NCBI RefSeq assembly: GCF_001640805.2
Contig: NC_066844.1
Span: forward strand, 1,420,008-1,484,007
Source of the DNA: Lates calcarifer
Taxonomy: Eukaryota; Chordata; Actinopteri; Centropomidae
DNA: 64,000 nucleotides
Direction of reading: 5' to 3'
Below are positions 61,301 through 64,000 of this stretch, one piece after another; the stretch's first letter is position 1; the number at the start of each line of letters is the position of its first letter. The position numbers and the translations under genes are program-made. The notes under the pieces are model-generated. The model was given only the letters and a program-made list of their open reading frames with translations. It searched no databases and was not told where the DNA came from.

Positions 61301-62777
61301 TTACACTTGGAGTTATGGGCGAGCAGATGCTGTCTGTGTCTCGATGTCATTCCTCTGGACAGTCTGCAGACATCAGCAGAGACGTCGTGTCTGATGCAGA
61401 GTCAGTTACACCAGAATTATTAACTTCATTATGCTCATCATTATGCATGAGTTGGGAGGTAAATAGATAAATCATCGTCTTAAATAATGCTGTCTGTTAA
61501 CAGGATTTGAATGCATTATATTTACATTTAAACTGCAGTGGCTCTTAAATGAATGCTCCTGATCCGTGATCAGCATGAGGAGTGAAACTCTGAAAGCTGT
61601 TTGGTTTCATCTAAAGTAAAAACCCTCAATACGAGACATTGGTTTCAATGTGGACTCAGTGACTCAGCTGAAGGATAAAACTTTAACTTGAAGTGTTTTA
61701 AAGCAACAGGCTCATTCAGTCGTGACTTCAGTTTCTCGAATGGTGGAATTTTTTAAAGCTTGGATACCAACAGCACTTTATCTGTGACACATTACAGTGT
61801 GGTACTTTAAATAAGGGGGAAAGTTCATCTTTCTCTGTTTATTAAAGGTACAGTTTGAAATGTGGTATCTCCTCTTCTCTTATTGAAACAAAGTGACCGC
61901 CGTGTTTTTCTATCAAAGAATCACAGCAGAGATTTTTTGCTCTTCATCTCATGACTGAGGTTCTCTGACCACACTTCCTGTTGGGATTTCATGTTGCACA
62001 GCACATTGTGTCTTTTTGTTTATTGGAGAGGCTGAAAATAGAGATTGAGATATCAGTTATCCACTTTTTAATTCCTCTTCTGTCCCTGCAGACATTTGAA
62101 GTTTCCTTTTCCTCCGTCTTGTATCTGCAGCACAGTTACCGTGAGGTCGGCATCCTGCTGCTGTACCTGGCTGTCGGAGTGTCCGTCTTCTCTGGCATCG
62201 CTTACACTGCTGAATATGAAGAGGTAAAACGTTGAGGCCTCACACACACTCTTTTCTCCTCCTTGATTCAGTTAAAATGTTCGTGTTGATGCCTAAAAAC
62301 CTCTGGGTGTTCTTCCAGGACGTGGGTCTGGACACCATCCCAGCCTGCTGGTGGTGGGGGACGGTGAGCATGACCACGGTCGGTTACGGCGACGTGGTGC
62401 CCGTCACTGTGGCCGGGAAGCTGGCCGCCAGCGGCTGCATCTTGGGCGGCACCCTGGTGGTGGCGCTGCCCATCACCATCATCTTCAATAAGTTCTCGCA
62501 CTTCTACCGGCGACAGAAAGCTCTGGAGGCGTCGGTGAGGAACAACAACCGCAGGAAGGTGAGGATGAGCTGCGAGAACGAGCCGGAGGAGGACGAGGAA
62601 GAGGAGGAGGAGGAGGGATCAGACGGGGACAGCCGGTGTCTGGACGATGATGATATCGATGATATCGAGGAGGACGATATAGATTACGAGGATGAAGGAG
62701 GTGTGATAAATTATAGCTACGTGGAGCATCCGTCCTACTCGTCGATACTGAGGAAGAAGGAGCTGCATCAGCTGTGA
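58306..62777 (+). CDS. kcns1: Kv9.1-type potassium channel modulatory subunit (kcns1), nine coding exons
   Basis: Coding exons are 58306-58476, 58618-58751, 58843-59007, 59100-59271, 59710-59793, 59873-60034, 60448-60531, 62131-62223 and 62319-62777, all GT-AG, giving 507 residues. Kv9.1 is an electrically silent alpha subunit that assembles with Kv2 channels in the plasma membrane and alters their gating. The T1 domain (about 20-115) contains CDDYD and [18 protein letters not shown]1 is around 190-210. S4 is [16 protein letters not shown] (297-312). The filter is TVGYGD (375-380). S6 has ALPIT (406-408 is PIT) instead of the PVP of Kv1-Kv4, a mark of silent subunits. [20 protein letters not shown] and [19 protein letters not shown] match KCNS1 better than KCNS2 or KCNS3. 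ATG 58306 has a strong context (accaccATGg) and follows an acceptor. Residues 441-482 form an acidic tail. Confidence 0.92.
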
Positions 62778-64000
62778 GGAGTCTAATAAACTGAGACACA
62801 ACCAATTCAAACCAATGTGAAGTCTGATGTTTGCAGTTGTATGTATATATACATACATGCTGATTGCATGTATATATACATACAACAACATAAACCGTGT
62901 TCATATTTGATCATGAATGTGACTGAAACTGATCCATGAGCTGTCAAACAGGATTCATGTGAGATCTTCTCTCTGACCAATCACTGTCATTAAACTCTGC
63001 ATCGATTCAAACATGGAGGACAATAAATCAAGTGGCTGTAATGTGATTAGAGTTTGAGCAGATACTTGTAAAGAAATTAAAGTTAGAAAGAGCAAACTGT
63101 AACTGACAGGTCGGACTGTAACTACGTCTTCCATGCTGGACTCTGTACTGAAGTTTGTTTGCATTCATTCGTGCATGTGGGCTGTTTCAGGTGGAGGTCT
63201 GCTTGTCGTGGACGTGTTTCTCTGTTAAAAACATGGATGTGAAGAATTACAGAATATATTTAAGTAAAAACAAAAGGTCAAATGTATTTAACTGTCAGAG
63301 GAAGTGATGAACTGCAGCAAACTGAACTAAATACAAGCCTGAAGTGAAGTGAAATAGCATGCACGCAGATGAAATTAACTGAATAAAAAGATAAAAGATA
63401 ACAAACTGTGAGAAAGTATTTTTGTTAAAACGTTAAGAGAAGATATTTCACTCAGATCCACAGAGGTGAACCTCGTGGATTCGTCTGGGATCCAAGACAA
63501 ACTTCAGTCACTCTGAAAACCATCAGTGAATTTACTGTTCTCACCTGCAGAGGTAAAGTTTAGGTTTCTGTTACTGCAGCCACAGAAAAATCTTCTCTAC
63601 AAAGAATGAATGAGTGAAACACGTGAAACATCTGATCTGGTCCTTTTTCTGTCTGAAGGAAGCATCAGTGGCTTTGTGCCACACACTTCATTTACAGAGT
63701 GACTCAGTGGAAAATGGATCACACCTGTCAAACTGTCATTTAATATCACAGACGATGCTCCGACCAGAGGAGACAGAGGACACTGTGCTGTACGCTGCTG
63801 AGCTGAGCGTCAACCCAGCTCTTCATTTAGTTCACTTTACTTTTAATCCTTCTACTGACACACTATCAGACGACACATGACATTATTAGGTCATTCATGC
63901 TGATGCATTGATGGAGAAACAGGATGTTATTGCTGTTTTTAGTAAAATATTAAAATACTTTTGTTCTATTTAAATGAAAGTTTGGAGGTGAAATGTTCTT
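62778..64000. other. kcns1 3' flank
   Basis: An AATAAA at 62785-62790 is only 8 bases past the stop, probably too close to serve alone. Another lies at 63022-63027. An almost perfect inverted repeat at 62836-62886 could form a hairpin in the 3' UTR. No further gene seen. Confidence 0.5.

Noticed and set aside
62485..62904. 139-codon minus-strand open frame opposite the kcns1 last exon
   Set aside because: It is antisense to the acidic tract, so it is rich in Pro and Ser by base composition only.
1..64000. CRISPR arrays, operons, rRNA or tRNA genes
   Set aside because: No regularly spaced direct repeats and no RNA-gene signatures seen; the content is vertebrate.

Overview
The window is vertebrate nuclear DNA, almost certainly from a ray-finned (teleost, probably percomorph) fish. 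The main evidence is a tandem array of fish-type odorant receptors of the OR131-2-like family next to a voltage-gated potassium channel gene that matches KCNS1 (Kv9.1). Tc1- and mariner-type transposon fossils, teleost-style interspersed repeats, microsatellites and GT-AG introns agree with this. All recognised genes lie on the + strand.

Region 1 (about 1.1-20.3 kb) holds six diverged receptor genes, called OR-1 to OR-6 here. OR-1 to OR-4 have one coding intron, after the first transmembrane helix. OR-5 has an additional small N-terminal coding exon. OR-6 has four coding exons. OR-1, OR-2, OR-4 and OR-6 are open along their full length. OR-3 and OR-5 each carry a single +1 frameshift. Several have a clear TATA box and a short 5' noncoding exon.

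Region 2 (about 21.5-52.7 kb) is a younger amplification of seven near-identical receptor units (copies A to G), spaced 3.8-4.75 kb apart. Each unit has a TATATAA promoter, a short 5' exon containing a conserved upstream ATG, and four coding exons of 146, 141, 265 and about 408 bp with introns in phases 2, 2 and 0. The standard protein is 319 residues. Copies B, C, D, E and G are open; A and F have frameshifts in the second coding exon. A degenerate relic of a further copy, lacking its third and fourth coding exons, lies between B and C. The first coding intron (85 bp) reads identically in all seven copies, while the exons beside it differ mainly at amino-acid-changing sites.

Region 3 (about 53.6-62.8 kb) is kcns1: a likely CpG-rich first noncoding exon, a long first intron, then nine coding exons for a 507-residue Kv9.1-type silent subunit with an unusual acidic C-terminal tail.

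The receptors would act as class A GPCRs in olfactory neurons, each detecting a ligand. kcns1 encodes a modulatory partner of Kv2 channels and is a positional neighbour rather than a functional one. The most notable signal is the intron architecture: vertebrate odorant receptors classically have intronless coding regions, whereas here the number of coding introns rises from one to three along one array, and the intron positions in OR-6 differ from those in copies A-G.
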